DNA from: Candidatus Zixiibacteriota bacterium
Lineage (GTDB): Bacteria; Zixibacteria; MSB-5A5; GN15; FEB-12
DNA length: 13,384 bases
Direction of reading: 5' to 3'
Assembly: GCA_022570975.1 (NCBI GenBank)
Contig: JACZYS010000050.1
Location: 1-13,384 of the forward strand
The position numbers and the translations under genes are program-made. The notes under the pieces are model-generated. The model searched no databases. It had not been told where the DNA came from and saw only the letters and a list, made by a program, of their open reading frames with translations. Of the stretch, positions 5,855-13,384 are shown piece after piece (the first letter of the stretch is position 1; each line of letters begins with the position of its first letter).

Positions 5855-6817
5855 ATGAATATCTTAACTATAGCCATTCAGAAGAATGATCAAGTGGTTT
5901 CTGCTTCGTATGAGTTGATTGAAGCTGCCAAACAACTATCCGGCAACATCGTTACTGTTGTTTTAGGTAACAGTATCTCACAAGCAGCCGCAGAGCTGGC
6001 AAGTCGGGGTGGGGGAAAAGTGCTCTCTTATTCTGATGAGCGACTAAGATTCTTTAATGATGAAATTTATACCAATATAATTGGCTCTATTATCGAGAAA
6101 CACGAGATTTCTCTCGTTTTGGCCCCGGCTGGCTTTTATGGAAAAGCTCTAATGAGCCGCCTTGCAGCCAAAAATGGAGGTAAGATGGTTTCTGAAGTGA
6201 GTTCAATATCAGCTGACGGTGAAAATATTGTTGTTTCTCGTTTCCACTATGGCGGTTCAGTAGTATCTGACATTACCGCTAATGGAGAAGGAACTTTTTT
6301 CGTAACAATGAGACAGAAAATTTATCCTGAATCAAATGAAGGGCAAGGCGAGGTAATTACTGAGACCGCCGATGAATCCCTTTTTGCTTCAAGAACAGAA
6401 GTAAAAGAGATGAAAACTGAATCAGCCGGTTCGGTTAATCTTACTGAGGCTGACATAATTGTCTCGGCCGGCAGAGGAATGAAAGGGCCGGAGCATCTTC
6501 ATATTGTTCGTGAACTGGCAGAATCACTAAACGCTGCTTTTGGAGCCTCAAGAGCAGTTGTCGATGCCGGCTGGGTATCATATTCTCATCAGGTTGGACA
6601 GACTGGAAAAACTGTTAATCCCAAGCTGTATATTGCCTGTGCTATTTCAGGGGCAATTCAGCATCTGGTTGGAATGAGAACAGCCAAAACAATTGTCGCT
6701 GTTAATAAAGATAAAGATGCGCCTATATTCAATGTTGCAAATTATGGTATCGTTGGTGATGCTTTTGAAATTGTCCCGGCCTTAACTGCCAAATTCAAAA
6801 AAGAACTTCAAGACTGA
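5855..6817 (+). CDS. etfA: Electron transfer flavoprotein alpha subunit
   Basis: EtfA is the FAD-binding subunit of the EtfAB heterodimer, which carries electrons between acyl-CoA or other dehydrogenases and the quinone pool or a bifurcating partner. At 320 residues it has the normal length. The N-terminal ETF domain covers about 1-180. The C-terminal FAD domain carries SAGRGMKG (204-211), ASRAVVDAGW (231-240), QVGQTGKTV (246-254), PKLYIACAISGAIQH (256-270) and NKDKDAPIF (284-292). The usual ADYGIVGD reads ANYGIVGD near 295-302. The start is supported by TAAGG and the promoter upstream. etfB, normally adjacent, is absent from the window: upstream is the divergent FHA operon, and downstream a convergent gene ends only 8 nt away. 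EtfB must come from elsewhere. Confidence 0.93.
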   Translation: MNILTIAIQKNDQVVSASYELIEAAKQLSGNIVTVVLGNSISQAAAELASRGGGKVLSYSDERLRFFNDEIYTNIIGSIIEKHEISLVLAPAGFYGKALMSRLAAKNGGKMVSEVSSISADGENIVVSRFHYGGSVVSDITANGEGTFFVTMRQKIYPESNEGQGEVITETADESLFASRTEVKEMKTESAGSVNLTEADIIVSAGRGMKGPEHLHIVRELAESLNAAFGASRAVVDAGWVSYSHQVGQTGKTVNPKLYIACAISGAIQHLVGMRTAKTIVAVNKDKDAPIFNVANYGIVGDAFEIVPALTAKFKKELQD

Positions 6818-6825
6818 TCACAATT

Positions 6826-8469
6826 TTATTTATTTGAGATAGAAATTTTACCGGGAGAGACTCGCCCGCCGGTGGTATCAATAACTATAATTCTTTCCAA
6901 GGTATCAACATTACATGAGTTTGAGGCTATTAAACTGACTGTAAAGCTGCCGGTTTCAGAGTAAGTCCAGGCTGGAGGACTCTGTAATGATGATGTGTCA
7001 TTAACACTGGTCGTGTCTCCAAAATCCCATAACCAGAAGACACCATTTGTAGAAGTATTGGTAAAAGTTACATTTAGCGAATCATTTGAAACTATAAGAT
7101 TGTCTGTAAAAGAGGCAATAGCCGAGTCAGAAACATCAATTGTAGCTGAAGAAATCATAGAATCTATATTCTCAGGAATCTTGCCATACGCATACAATTT
7201 AACAAGATAATTTCCGGGACTGTTATATACATGAGTGATGCTTGAATCAAAATTGTAGCTTGTATCCGGTACCGGTAACCAGAGAACAACTGTATCTCCA
7301 AAGAACCATTTGAGTGAGTCAATAAATCCCCGGGAGATGTTATTAAAAGTTACCGAGTCTCCCGTGCAGAGTTGAGTGGTGGAATTAGTATCAATCGTAA
7401 AAGATGCTTCCATCGGGAGGTAATCAATTGTTTGGCTCAAGAATTTGTTGGTAAAAGCACTGTTATGAATTCCTGTTGAGCCGTCATTTTTGTAGAGCAG
7501 GTAATTATATGCCGACCTTAACAAGTCCGGGTGAAAAGAAGTATTTTGGTCTTCTACCAAATCGCCGTTTGAATCCAAAATACCCATTAGTTTAAGACCC
7601 GTTTCAAGCGTAGCTGCATTATTTTTTATTGAATCAATAACAGGAAAACTGTAAAAATCTGTGATTGGCGTTGCACTGTGGCAACCGGAGGTATTGCAGT
7701 TCTTCAAGAATTGCTCGCCAGTGCTTTCGTCTTCCAGTCGGAATGTGTGTTCTCCAAAATCGTATCCCGAACCGGAACCAAAATGACAGCTGAAACAGCC
7801 CTGACTATTGGCCGTGGCAGTGAAATGAGCGTTAACAACATTTATTGTCACTCCAAAATCATATCCGCCAAGCCCGCTGAAAATATCAGCCTGCCCGCTA
7901 TGATGAGGTCCCCAGTCAGCCGGGATCTTGACCGGTAAGGTATCTGCAGCCGGTACCAAAGCATCAAACCTGGCCTGGTGGCAATTTACACACATGATGG
8001 AGTTGTCTGTTTCACTTATAAAATATTCTTCGCCGTTACCCAGAAAATCTGAGCAGGAGACATTTCTGCCTCTCAAAATTCCTAATAGAGAATCATCCCA
8101 GTCGGCATAATCAAAACTATGTGGTTTGTGACAGGTAAAACAGCCTATCACCGAGATAGCGGTTGTATCAATTACACCGGTAGCATCAAATTCAGCGATA
8201 AACCCCTGATGAGAGTGACATTGGTTACCGCAGGCCAGAGCCGTGTCCAAATTCTTTGGATTAGCATGAGCAGAATTTGCCCACTGTCCTTTTGGCCTCA
8301 AAAATGAATTGTCGCCATCACTGTGACAATTAAAACAGCCAACACCTAAAGATGTATCTATTACTGTCGTATTTATACGCTCTGTTACCAGCTCATCACA
8401 GCCGGCGCCAAACATCAAAACAGCTATAAAAGAGAAAAATAATAAGGCAAGAGATTGTCTAATACTCAT
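6826..8469 (-). CDS. Exported multihaem c-type cytochrome with PKD domains, probable lipoprotein
   Basis: A 547-residue exported protein. The signal sequence (1-23) ends in GAGC, so Cys24 is a probable lipidation site, although Gly at -3 is unusual. The cytochrome part (about 40-345) has six haem sites: CFNCH (45-49), CGNQCH (80-85, three-residue spacing), CFTCH (110-114), CVNCH (160-164), CFSCH (225-229) and CNTSGCH (258-264, four-residue spacing). Many other histidines (SAH, HSH, HKPH, PHH, NAH, GEH) can be axial ligands. NYLLYKNDGSTGIHN (323-337) resembles the closing helix of multihaem cytochromes with adjacent cysteine sites. Two PKD-like domains follow (about 353-446 and 450-530; WDFGD at 481-485). 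It probably moves electrons at the outer membrane or cell surface. It is divergent from the propeller operon and has a good promoter but a weak RBS. Confidence 0.88.
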   Translation of the reverse strand: MSIRQSLALLFFSFIAVLMFGAGCDELVTERINTTVIDTSLGVGCFNCHSDGDNSFLRPKGQWANSAHANPKNLDTALACGNQCHSHQGFIAEFDATGVIDTTAISVIGCFTCHKPHSFDYADWDDSLLGILRGRNVSCSDFLGNGEEYFISETDNSIMCVNCHQARFDALVPAADTLPVKIPADWGPHHSGQADIFSGLGGYDFGVTINVVNAHFTATANSQGCFSCHFGSGSGYDFGEHTFRLEDESTGEQFLKNCNTSGCHSATPITDFYSFPVIDSIKNNAATLETGLKLMGILDSNGDLVEDQNTSFHPDLLRSAYNYLLYKNDGSTGIHNSAFTNKFLSQTIDYLPMEASFTIDTNSTTQLCTGDSVTFNNISRGFIDSLKWFFGDTVVLWLPVPDTSYNFDSSITHVYNSPGNYLVKLYAYGKIPENIDSMISSATIDVSDSAIASFTDNLIVSNDSLNVTFTNTSTNGVFWLWDFGDTTSVNDTSSLQSPPAWTYSETGSFTVSLIASNSCNVDTLERIIVIDTTGGRVSPGKISISNK

Positions 8470-8500
8470 AAATTGCTAACCATGTAATACATTATCAAAT

Positions 8501-8529
8501 TATATAACGGTCAGATATGCCAAAGTCAA
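8501..8529 (-). promoter_or_regulatory. Candidate sigma70-type promoter for the multihaem cytochrome
   Basis: On the minus strand TTGACT (8529-8524) and TATATA (8506-8501) are 17 nt apart; the -10 runs on as TATATAAT. The start site would fall near 8494, leaving a leader of about 25 nt before the ATG at 8469. Confidence 0.55.
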
Positions 8530-8651
8530 ATTCTATTTCTATGGTCATTATCATGTTACTGAACTTCATACAATACCGGAGAATAATGGTTCAAAAAAAG
8601 CAATTGGATCGGTTATTTTTCTGAGCTGTCTGATGTCATGATTGTATAATA

Positions 8652-8681
8652 TTGCAAGCTATTGACTGAAATGATTATATA
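8652..8681 (+). promoter_or_regulatory. Possible promoter for the propeller-PorV operon
   Basis: TTGCAA (8652-8657) and TATATA (8676-8681) are 18 nt apart. The leader would be about 145 nt. The region is AT-rich, and an overlapping TTGACT at 8662 has no well-spaced partner, so this is tentative. Confidence 0.3.
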
Positions 8682-8779
8682 TATACTTAAACTGCTTGCC
8701 ATAGATTTTCTTTTTGGCTATTTTCTTGAGGTTGTTATTGATAATTGATAACGATAGAAAAATGACCTAACCAGATGAA

Positions 8780-8795
8780 CCTTAATTTATTAAGG
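8780..8795. promoter_or_regulatory. Inverted repeat in the leader of the propeller operon
   Basis: CCTTAA and TTAAGG flank a TTTA loop, about 37 nt upstream of the TTG start. It may be an operator or a small RNA hairpin; it is too weak and lacks a T-run for a terminator. Confidence 0.3.
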
Positions 8796-8821
8796 CTCAC
8801 AAAAAAATAGAAAGTAGCTGC

Positions 8822-8825
8822 GGAG
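8822..8825 (+). promoter_or_regulatory. RBS that sets the TTG start of the propeller gene
   Basis: GGAG lies 6 nt before TTG 8832, and a complete signal peptide begins exactly at that codon. No in-frame ATG or GTG lies just upstream. Confidence 0.6.
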
Positions 8826-8831
8826 CAAATA

Positions 8832-11495
8832 TTGACAAGATTTTTTAGTTTTTTAATTATTTTATTACTGCTGCCTCTGGCAGGTAATTCTGAAATTGTC
8901 ACCACTTTTGACCAACCTGACACTCTGTATTCCAGCAACATTGTCATTGATATTATTGAACACAATGGAGGAGTATGGTTTGCAACCGGTGATGGGGTCA
9001 ATTATTCGCTGGATAACGGTATCTCCTGGCTTTTGTACAATGACCAGAACGGTCTGGTCGGTGATAATATTTCGGCCTTGTTTTCGTCCAGAAATGGCCG
9101 GCTCTGGGTAGGAATGAACCATTCCGGCACCATCAATGGTGAACCGGTGACGCTCTCTGATGGTCTGGCCTATACCGATGACGAAGGTCAGAACTGGACC
9201 ACAATTGATTTTGAAGCTCTGGGAATAATTTATGCCACCGGCGGAGACCGGACTATATTTGATATCGGCGGACATGATGAATGGGTCTCAGCCAGCGGTT
9301 TTGCAGCCGGGTTCTTGGTCTCAAACGATAACGGCGTTAACTGGCGAAGGACATTTCCTGGCGTGAATGACTCCGTAAACTATTATGACGGACATATTGG
9401 ACTCGATACTATTTCTCTGCTGAATAGATATTTCTCAACTGCTATTGATACCTCACACTTTGATGCAACCACTCCATGGGACGACTCAATTTTTATCTGG
9501 GCCGGAACAGCAGGAGGACTGGTACAACATATTTATTTGGATATGCATTTGAAGCCTTTCTCAAAACAGTTTAATGCCGGTTATATTTGTGATTCATGTA
9601 ACGGGGGAGCGGACGACTATTTCTTTCTGGGAACAGAGTTTGGGATTACAAGAAGAGAAAAATCTGCCAACAAATACAAAACAAGAATTGAAACCGACCT
9701 TGACGGTCCGCCGGCAAACGGTATCAGTGCCGTTACAAGTTATGCAGACAAAATCTGGATAGGCTCAGTCAATAGAAGTTCGGGATTCTCGTATATATCA
9801 TCATCAGACGCAAGTGGAATTTCATTTGGAACGCCTTTTGGATTAGGGCAAATTTCTTCAGCAAATGATAATATCATTACTAAATTTGAAACAATCGGAA
9901 GCAGGTTTTATGCCGCTGCTTCTGAGGCCGGGATTATAACAACCGTTGATACCGGATTCAGTTGGAGCAAGCTTTTGTTGACCGCAGATTCCACATCTCT
10001 TTTGAACCATGCATATGCGATGCATATTCAAGGTGATACAATGATGGTCGGTACCGACTCCGGCCTGGTTGTAGTATATTTGAATCCCGGCGGAGCAATT
10101 GACTCAACTTACAATCATTTTTTCCCGGAAAATTCTACAAGCTCATCCAAAGTCATAGGTGTAAATATTCAAATTTTCTATGACACCCTTGGTGTTTCAA
10201 TAGATTCGCAGGTTGTCTGGACTATAAACAGGCCAACCGGAATCGGAGCCCCGATGGCAGCAAGATGTAATTATGACTCCCTTAGAGTTGCCTCCCATTG
10301 GCAGAATCTGCAGGTTGACGCTTTAACTTATGATATCAATTTCATTGGAGATACGGCAATAGTTGTTGGAGCAGAAGGTTTAAGATTTACGGCCAACGGT
10401 CTCAATCCACAGATTGATTACCCGATAGAAGTGCTTTTTGGCACTATTGTGCTCAAGACCCTTGCCAATGACACCGTCACCTCTTTTCTGATTGACGGCA
10501 ATTCATATTTGATTACCACCAATAATAACGGTTTTGCTTTTTCAAATGATGGCGGCGGAACCTATCAGATTATCAGACCAAATCTGGATCTTCTCAAACC
10601 GGATCTCACATTAATATATGACAGAACAAATTCGCTTATCAATTTCAAAGGTGGAGTCGGAATCTCCGGAAACTGGATTCCGGTAATGGGACTTCATTAT
10701 ACAAGCTCGTCAACAGATGCACATATCTGGCTGTCAACCCGTTCAACCGGAAGGAGCAACGATGTTCTGGGACCAACAATCGCCCGGGGATTAATTGATA
10801 CAATCGGTTACTTTATTGACACCACTTTTATTGATACCGGCATGGTGACAGACACAGTCGTAGACAGCACACTCTTACAGGGAATAAAATGGGAGCGGAT
10901 GTATCAGGATGATTTCGCCTGGAATTTCGGATTTAACGGTGACACTGTTTTTGCCGCAACCAACAGCGGGCTTATTTATAATACATCGGGCTTGGTCGAT
11001 GATTGGGACACGGTCAGTTTTGTTGATGATCAGGGGGTTTTACAAATCCTTCCCAATGTTGCCATTTACGCCGTTGAGATCATCAATGGTTACATTTGGG
11101 TCGGAACCGATGACCGAACGCTCCGGCTTGACCCAAATACACTCATCGTAGATAAAACCTATTATGTACAGGATACACAGAGCCCGTCAGATGAAGTATT
11201 TGCTTACCCCGTTCCATACAGCCACTCACGTGACAACGCTGTAGATTTCCGTTTTGTAGTAGAAAATGATGCCAGCATTACTCTGGACATTTATGATTTT
11301 GCCATGAATCTTGTCAATCGGGTAATTGATAACAAATTTTATTCAGCCGGGGTTTATCCAACCGCTGGTTCCGGCAGAGAAGTATGGAACGGATTAAATG
11401 AAGTAGGTGATAAAGTTGCCGTAGGAATTTATTACTTCAGAGTCAGCTATTCAACCGGTGAAGAAAAATGGGGAAAACTGGCCATTGCACCTTAA
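8832..11495 (+). CDS. Secreted Asp-box beta-propeller protein with C-terminal FlgD-like Ig domain
   Basis: This 887-residue exported protein starts at TTG (GGAG 6 nt upstream) with a clear signal peptide, MTRFFSFLIILLLLPLAG. The body is beta-propeller-like, with at least five Asp-box (BNR) motifs of the SxDxGxxW type: SLDNGISW (59-66), TDDEGQNW (115-122), SNDNGVNW (164-171), TVDTGFSW (371-378) and the variant SNDGGGTY (571-578). Blade-like phrases such as GRLWVGM and IWVGTD recur. The last ~100 residues (about 786-887) form a FlgD-type Ig domain: AYPVPYSHS, ITLDIYDFAMNLV, EVWNGLNEVGD, AVGIYYFRV, ending GKLAIAP. In FCB bacteria such domains often end secreted proteins and can work as sorting or anchoring tails. 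It heads an operon with two PorV/PorQ-type genes, a plausible cargo arrangement. The role of the propeller is unknown. Confidence 0.85.
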   Translation: MTRFFSFLIILLLLPLAGNSEIVTTFDQPDTLYSSNIVIDIIEHNGGVWFATGDGVNYSLDNGISWLLYNDQNGLVGDNISALFSSRNGRLWVGMNHSGTINGEPVTLSDGLAYTDDEGQNWTTIDFEALGIIYATGGDRTIFDIGGHDEWVSASGFAAGFLVSNDNGVNWRRTFPGVNDSVNYYDGHIGLDTISLLNRYFSTAIDTSHFDATTPWDDSIFIWAGTAGGLVQHIYLDMHLKPFSKQFNAGYICDSCNGGADDYFFLGTEFGITRREKSANKYKTRIETDLDGPPANGISAVTSYADKIWIGSVNRSSGFSYISSSDASGISFGTPFGLGQISSANDNIITKFETIGSRFYAAASEAGIITTVDTGFSWSKLLLTADSTSLLNHAYAMHIQGDTMMVGTDSGLVVVYLNPGGAIDSTYNHFFPENSTSSSKVIGVNIQIFYDTLGVSIDSQVVWTINRPTGIGAPMAARCNYDSLRVASHWQNLQVDALTYDINFIGDTAIVVGAEGLRFTANGLNPQIDYPIEVLFGTIVLKTLANDTVTSFLIDGNSYLITTNNNGFAFSNDGGGTYQIIRPNLDLLKPDLTLIYDRTNSLINFKGGVGISGNWIPVMGLHYTSSSTDAHIWLSTRSTGRSNDVLGPTIARGLIDTIGYFIDTTFIDTGMVTDTVVDSTLLQGIKWERMYQDDFAWNFGFNGDTVFAATNSGLIYNTSGLVDDWDTVSFVDDQGVLQILPNVAIYAVEIINGYIWVGTDDRTLRLDPNTLIVDKTYYVQDTQSPSDEVFAYPVPYSHSRDNAVDFRFVVENDASITLDIYDFAMNLVNRVIDNKFYSAGVYPTAGSGREVWNGLNEVGDKVAVGIYYFRVSYSTGEEKWGKLAIAP

Positions 11496-11502
11496 GAAAA
11501 TT

Positions 11503-12480
11503 ATGAAAAGTAACAGAATTATATTTTTTCTTGCCCTAGTCTTGATTTTCAGTTCCGGAGGCACGGCTAGAGCTGAAGATAACGGAGGTTATGCCGGAGC
11601 ATTCTTACAAATACCGGTTGGCGCCAGACCGTCGGCCATGGGCGGGGCTTATACCTCTATCTCAAACGACGGAGCCGGACCGCTTTTTAATCCGGCCGGG
11701 ATTTCAAGTATCAGACAAAAACTGTTCTCCACGTCATACCGCTCCATGAGCATTGACCGCACCTTAGGATATGTGACCCTGTTATTCCCGGGGAAACATA
11801 ATGCTACAATCGGAGTAAACTGGCTTCATGCCGGTTCCGGTTCGGTTGAAGCAAGAAATACGGATGGCGACCCTCTGGGACAGGATATAACATTTAATAA
11901 TAATGCTATCGCCTTTGTATTTGCCAAGCGTTTTGAAGATTATCTCTCCATTGGAGCACGGCTGGCTTATCTGCAGGCATCGCTGGAAGATATGTCCACC
12001 GCTTTGGTCAGCTTTGACTTTGGCGCTATTTTATATGTTAACTCTCTTTTTGATCGGGAAAGAAGAGACCTTGTTCCGGTACAGGATATCAAAATTGGTC
12101 TTGTCATAAAAAATATTGCGGCCAACTACAGATGGGACGGCTCTGAGATTTCCGGATCCACCAGTGGAGTAATTCAGGAAGACGTGGTTCCGGTTGAATT
12201 CAGGCTTGGTCTTTCCGGCAGATTCTTAGACAAAAAATTATTGCTTTCAACCGACTTTTCAAAAAACTCTAAACAATCAGCAACCTTTCATGCCGGTGCC
12301 GAGTTCACCCACCTTGAGAAATTCTTCTTGAGAGCCGGGCTTGACCGGGGAAGACCCACCGCCGGATTTGGATATCTCTTCAATTTTGGTCTGAAAACCA
12401 TGGCCATTGACTATGCTTTTTCATCTGATAGAGTGGGCGAAGGTTCCGAACATATTTTCTCTTTTGATATCTTATTTTAA
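11503..12480 (+). CDS. PorV/PorQ family outer-membrane beta-barrel protein (first copy)
   Basis: I place the start at ATG 11503 (325 residues) rather than the in-frame ATG at 11458, which overlaps the previous gene and would put 15 polar residues before the signal peptide. From 11503 the signal peptide is regular: MKSNR, a hydrophobic core, and a TARA/ED cleavage site after residue 24. The mature N-terminus has the PorV/PorQ (UPF0164-like) signature VGARPSAMGGAYTSISND...NPAGI (39-67). The rest is alternating beta strands of a FadL-like barrel, ending in an aromatic residue (DILF), typical of outer-membrane insertion. In Bacteroidetes PorV shuttles type IX cargo to the sortase; many homologues in other FCB phyla have unknown roles. 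It begins 7 nt after the propeller stop and ends sharing one base with the next ATG. Confidence 0.85.
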   Translation: MKSNRIIFFLALVLIFSSGGTARAEDNGGYAGAFLQIPVGARPSAMGGAYTSISNDGAGPLFNPAGISSIRQKLFSTSYRSMSIDRTLGYVTLLFPGKHNATIGVNWLHAGSGSVEARNTDGDPLGQDITFNNNAIAFVFAKRFEDYLSIGARLAYLQASLEDMSTALVSFDFGAILYVNSLFDRERRDLVPVQDIKIGLVIKNIAANYRWDGSEISGSTSGVIQEDVVPVEFRLGLSGRFLDKKLLLSTDFSKNSKQSATFHAGAEFTHLEKFFLRAGLDRGRPTAGFGYLFNFGLKTMAIDYAFSSDRVGEGSEHIFSFDILF

Positions 12481-13384
12481 TGAATCACCCAATTTCCAAG
12501 TTTTTCTTAAGTTTTATTACAATTGTCATTTTACCATTTAGTTTGTTTGCACAGAATCAAGTATCAGATGGTTTGGCCTTGATGAAAATTGAAAATTCAG
12601 CCAGAGTAGCCTCGATGGGCGGTGCCTTTACGGCGGTCACCGCCGATGCCAGCTCAGCCGTCACAAACCCGGCCTCTGCCACAGGACTGACAAAATTTGA
12701 AATCTCATTGGGTCACACTGCATATTGGGAGAATGTTAGGATTGAGTCAGCATATTTCGCCAAGCCTGTCAAACAGAAGCTTTATCTTCATGGCGGGATA
12801 AAGTTTGCCACAGTGGATAATCTGGAGCTCAGGAAATCAAAAACAGCCCTGCCCGACGGTACTTTTGAGGCTTTTGACCTGTCCATAAAAACCGGAATAA
12901 CTTACAAAAGATCTGAAAAACTCTCCCTGGGAATATCGGCCGGGTGGTTTATAGAAAAAATTGATGTCTGGCGCGGGTCGGCATTTAATATTGATTTGGG
13001 TGTTCATCTGGTGGTCAACGAAAAACTTGAAATGGGTGCATCAATTCTGAATCTGGGAAAGGCATTTCATCTTTCGGCAAACGGGTTGGTAGATTCAGAT
13101 GATATAACTCTGCCCACCTCTTATCGGCTGGGTGGGTCTTACAAATACCGAGACTACCTGATTGTTTCTGATATTGTAATCTTAGACGACAGGTTTCATC
13201 TGCATTTGGGAACTGAAAAATCTGTGCAGGAATCATTTAAACTTAGAGCCGGGTATATGTTCAACTATGACAGCAAAAATTTCACTGCCGGTGCCGCTTT
13301 TGTTCATCGCAACTTAACCGTAGATTATGCCTTTGTTCCATACTCAAATAATCTGGGAACTTCACACATTTTTAACTTAAATTT
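12480..13384 (+). CDS. PorV/PorQ family outer-membrane protein (second copy, 3' end at window edge)
   Basis: This frame is open from ATG 12480 to the window end (301 codons) with no stop. The ATG shares its A with the TAA of the preceding gene (TAATG), indicating translational coupling. It has a signal peptide (MNHPISKFFL, hydrophobic core, cleavage after LFA at residue 24) and then the signature ENSARVASMGGAFTAVTAD...TNPAS (38-66), which falls at nearly the same residue numbers as in the gene before it. Beta-strand-rich sequence follows. The last visible residues, YSNNLGTSHIFNLNF, look like the closing strand of such barrels, so probably only the stop or a few codons are missing. It is a tandem paralogue of the 11503-12480 gene with clearly diverged sequence. 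Function is inferred as for that gene. Confidence 0.82.
   Translation, partial: MNHPISKFFLSFITIVILPFSLFAQNQVSDGLALMKIENSARVASMGGAFTAVTADASSAVTNPASATGLTKFEISLGHTAYWENVRIESAYFAKPVKQKLYLHGGIKFATVDNLELRKSKTALPDGTFEAFDLSIKTGITYKRSEKLSLGISAGWFIEKIDVWRGSAFNIDLGVHLVVNEKLEMGASILNLGKAFHLSANGLVDSDDITLPTSYRLGGSYKYRDYLIVSDIVILDDRFHLHLGTEKSVQESFKLRAGYMFNYDSKNFTAGAAFVHRNLTVDYAFVPYSNNLGTSHIFNLN

Larger units (their letters stand above)
8470..8831. other. Divergent intergenic region between cytochrome and propeller genes
   Basis: This 362-bp AT-rich stretch holds a good minus-strand promoter (8501-8529), a weaker plus-strand candidate (8652-8681), and a 16-nt inverted repeat (8780-8795) in the presumed leader of the plus-strand operon. 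I see no convincing small gene or riboswitch. Confidence 0.6.

Noticed and set aside
6815..6845. Terminator between the convergent etfA and cytochrome genes
   Set aside because: Only 8 nt separate the stops and I could find no inverted repeat; termination must occur inside the opposing genes or be factor-dependent.
8770..8831. Cyclic-di-GMP or other riboswitch in the leader of the propeller operon
   Set aside because: A hairpin and purine-rich stretch are present, but no conserved riboswitch core could be matched.
8735..9001. 88-residue minus-strand frame across the propeller start
   Set aside because: Antisense to the signal peptide and first Asp-box motif of the propeller gene; no RBS.
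13015..13236. 73-residue minus-strand frame
   Set aside because: Antisense to the second PorV/PorQ gene, which is continuous across this stretch.

Overview
The window looks like chromosomal DNA of an uncultured Gram-negative bacterium of the FCB (Fibrobacteres-Chlorobi-Bacteroidetes) supergroup; Zixibacteria or a similar candidate phylum is my best guess. This is inferred from gene content: two PorV/PorQ-type outer-membrane proteins, a secreted Asp-box propeller protein ending in a FlgD-like Ig domain, a lipoprotein multiheme cytochrome with PKD domains, and a CHASE2 Ser/Thr kinase. DNA is moderately AT-rich. Several starts have weak or no Shine-Dalgarno, and TTG, GTG and possibly CTG starts are used. 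I see no tRNA, rRNA, CRISPR array or insertion sequence.

Left part (1-1559, plus strand): a possible 3' end of an unknown gene with a CxxCxGxG tail (1-54), then a frame whose last third is the C-terminus of PurQ but whose upstream part is unrelated, so this purQ copy is truncated or chimeric. It is followed closely by a DUF4321 membrane protein, TatA with a strong RBS, and a conserved-looking hypothetical cytoplasmic protein.

Signalling block (1605-5518, minus strand): a tight three-gene operon in the order two-FHA-domain protein, calcineurin-like metallophosphoesterase, membrane CHASE2 Ser/Thr kinase. The first two overlap by 4 nt and the last two are 9 nt apart. It reads as a phospho-signalling set: reader, hydrolase, sensor-writer. 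A hairpin at 1546-1571, inside the 3' end of the opposing gene, should terminate this operon.

Middle (5519-6817): a regulatory-looking divergent intergenic region, then a stand-alone electron-transfer flavoprotein alpha subunit gene (etfA) with its own promoter and no etfB beside it.

Right part (6826-13384): a six-haem PKD lipoprotein on the minus strand, divergent from a plus-strand operon coding for an exported Asp-box propeller/FlgD-Ig protein and two tandem PorV/PorQ family barrels. The second barrel gene runs off the window, apparently just before its stop. The layout suggests a cell-surface module in which a secreted propeller is delivered or anchored with the help of the PorV-like proteins, possibly linked to surface electron transfer through the cytochrome. 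That link is inference from context only.
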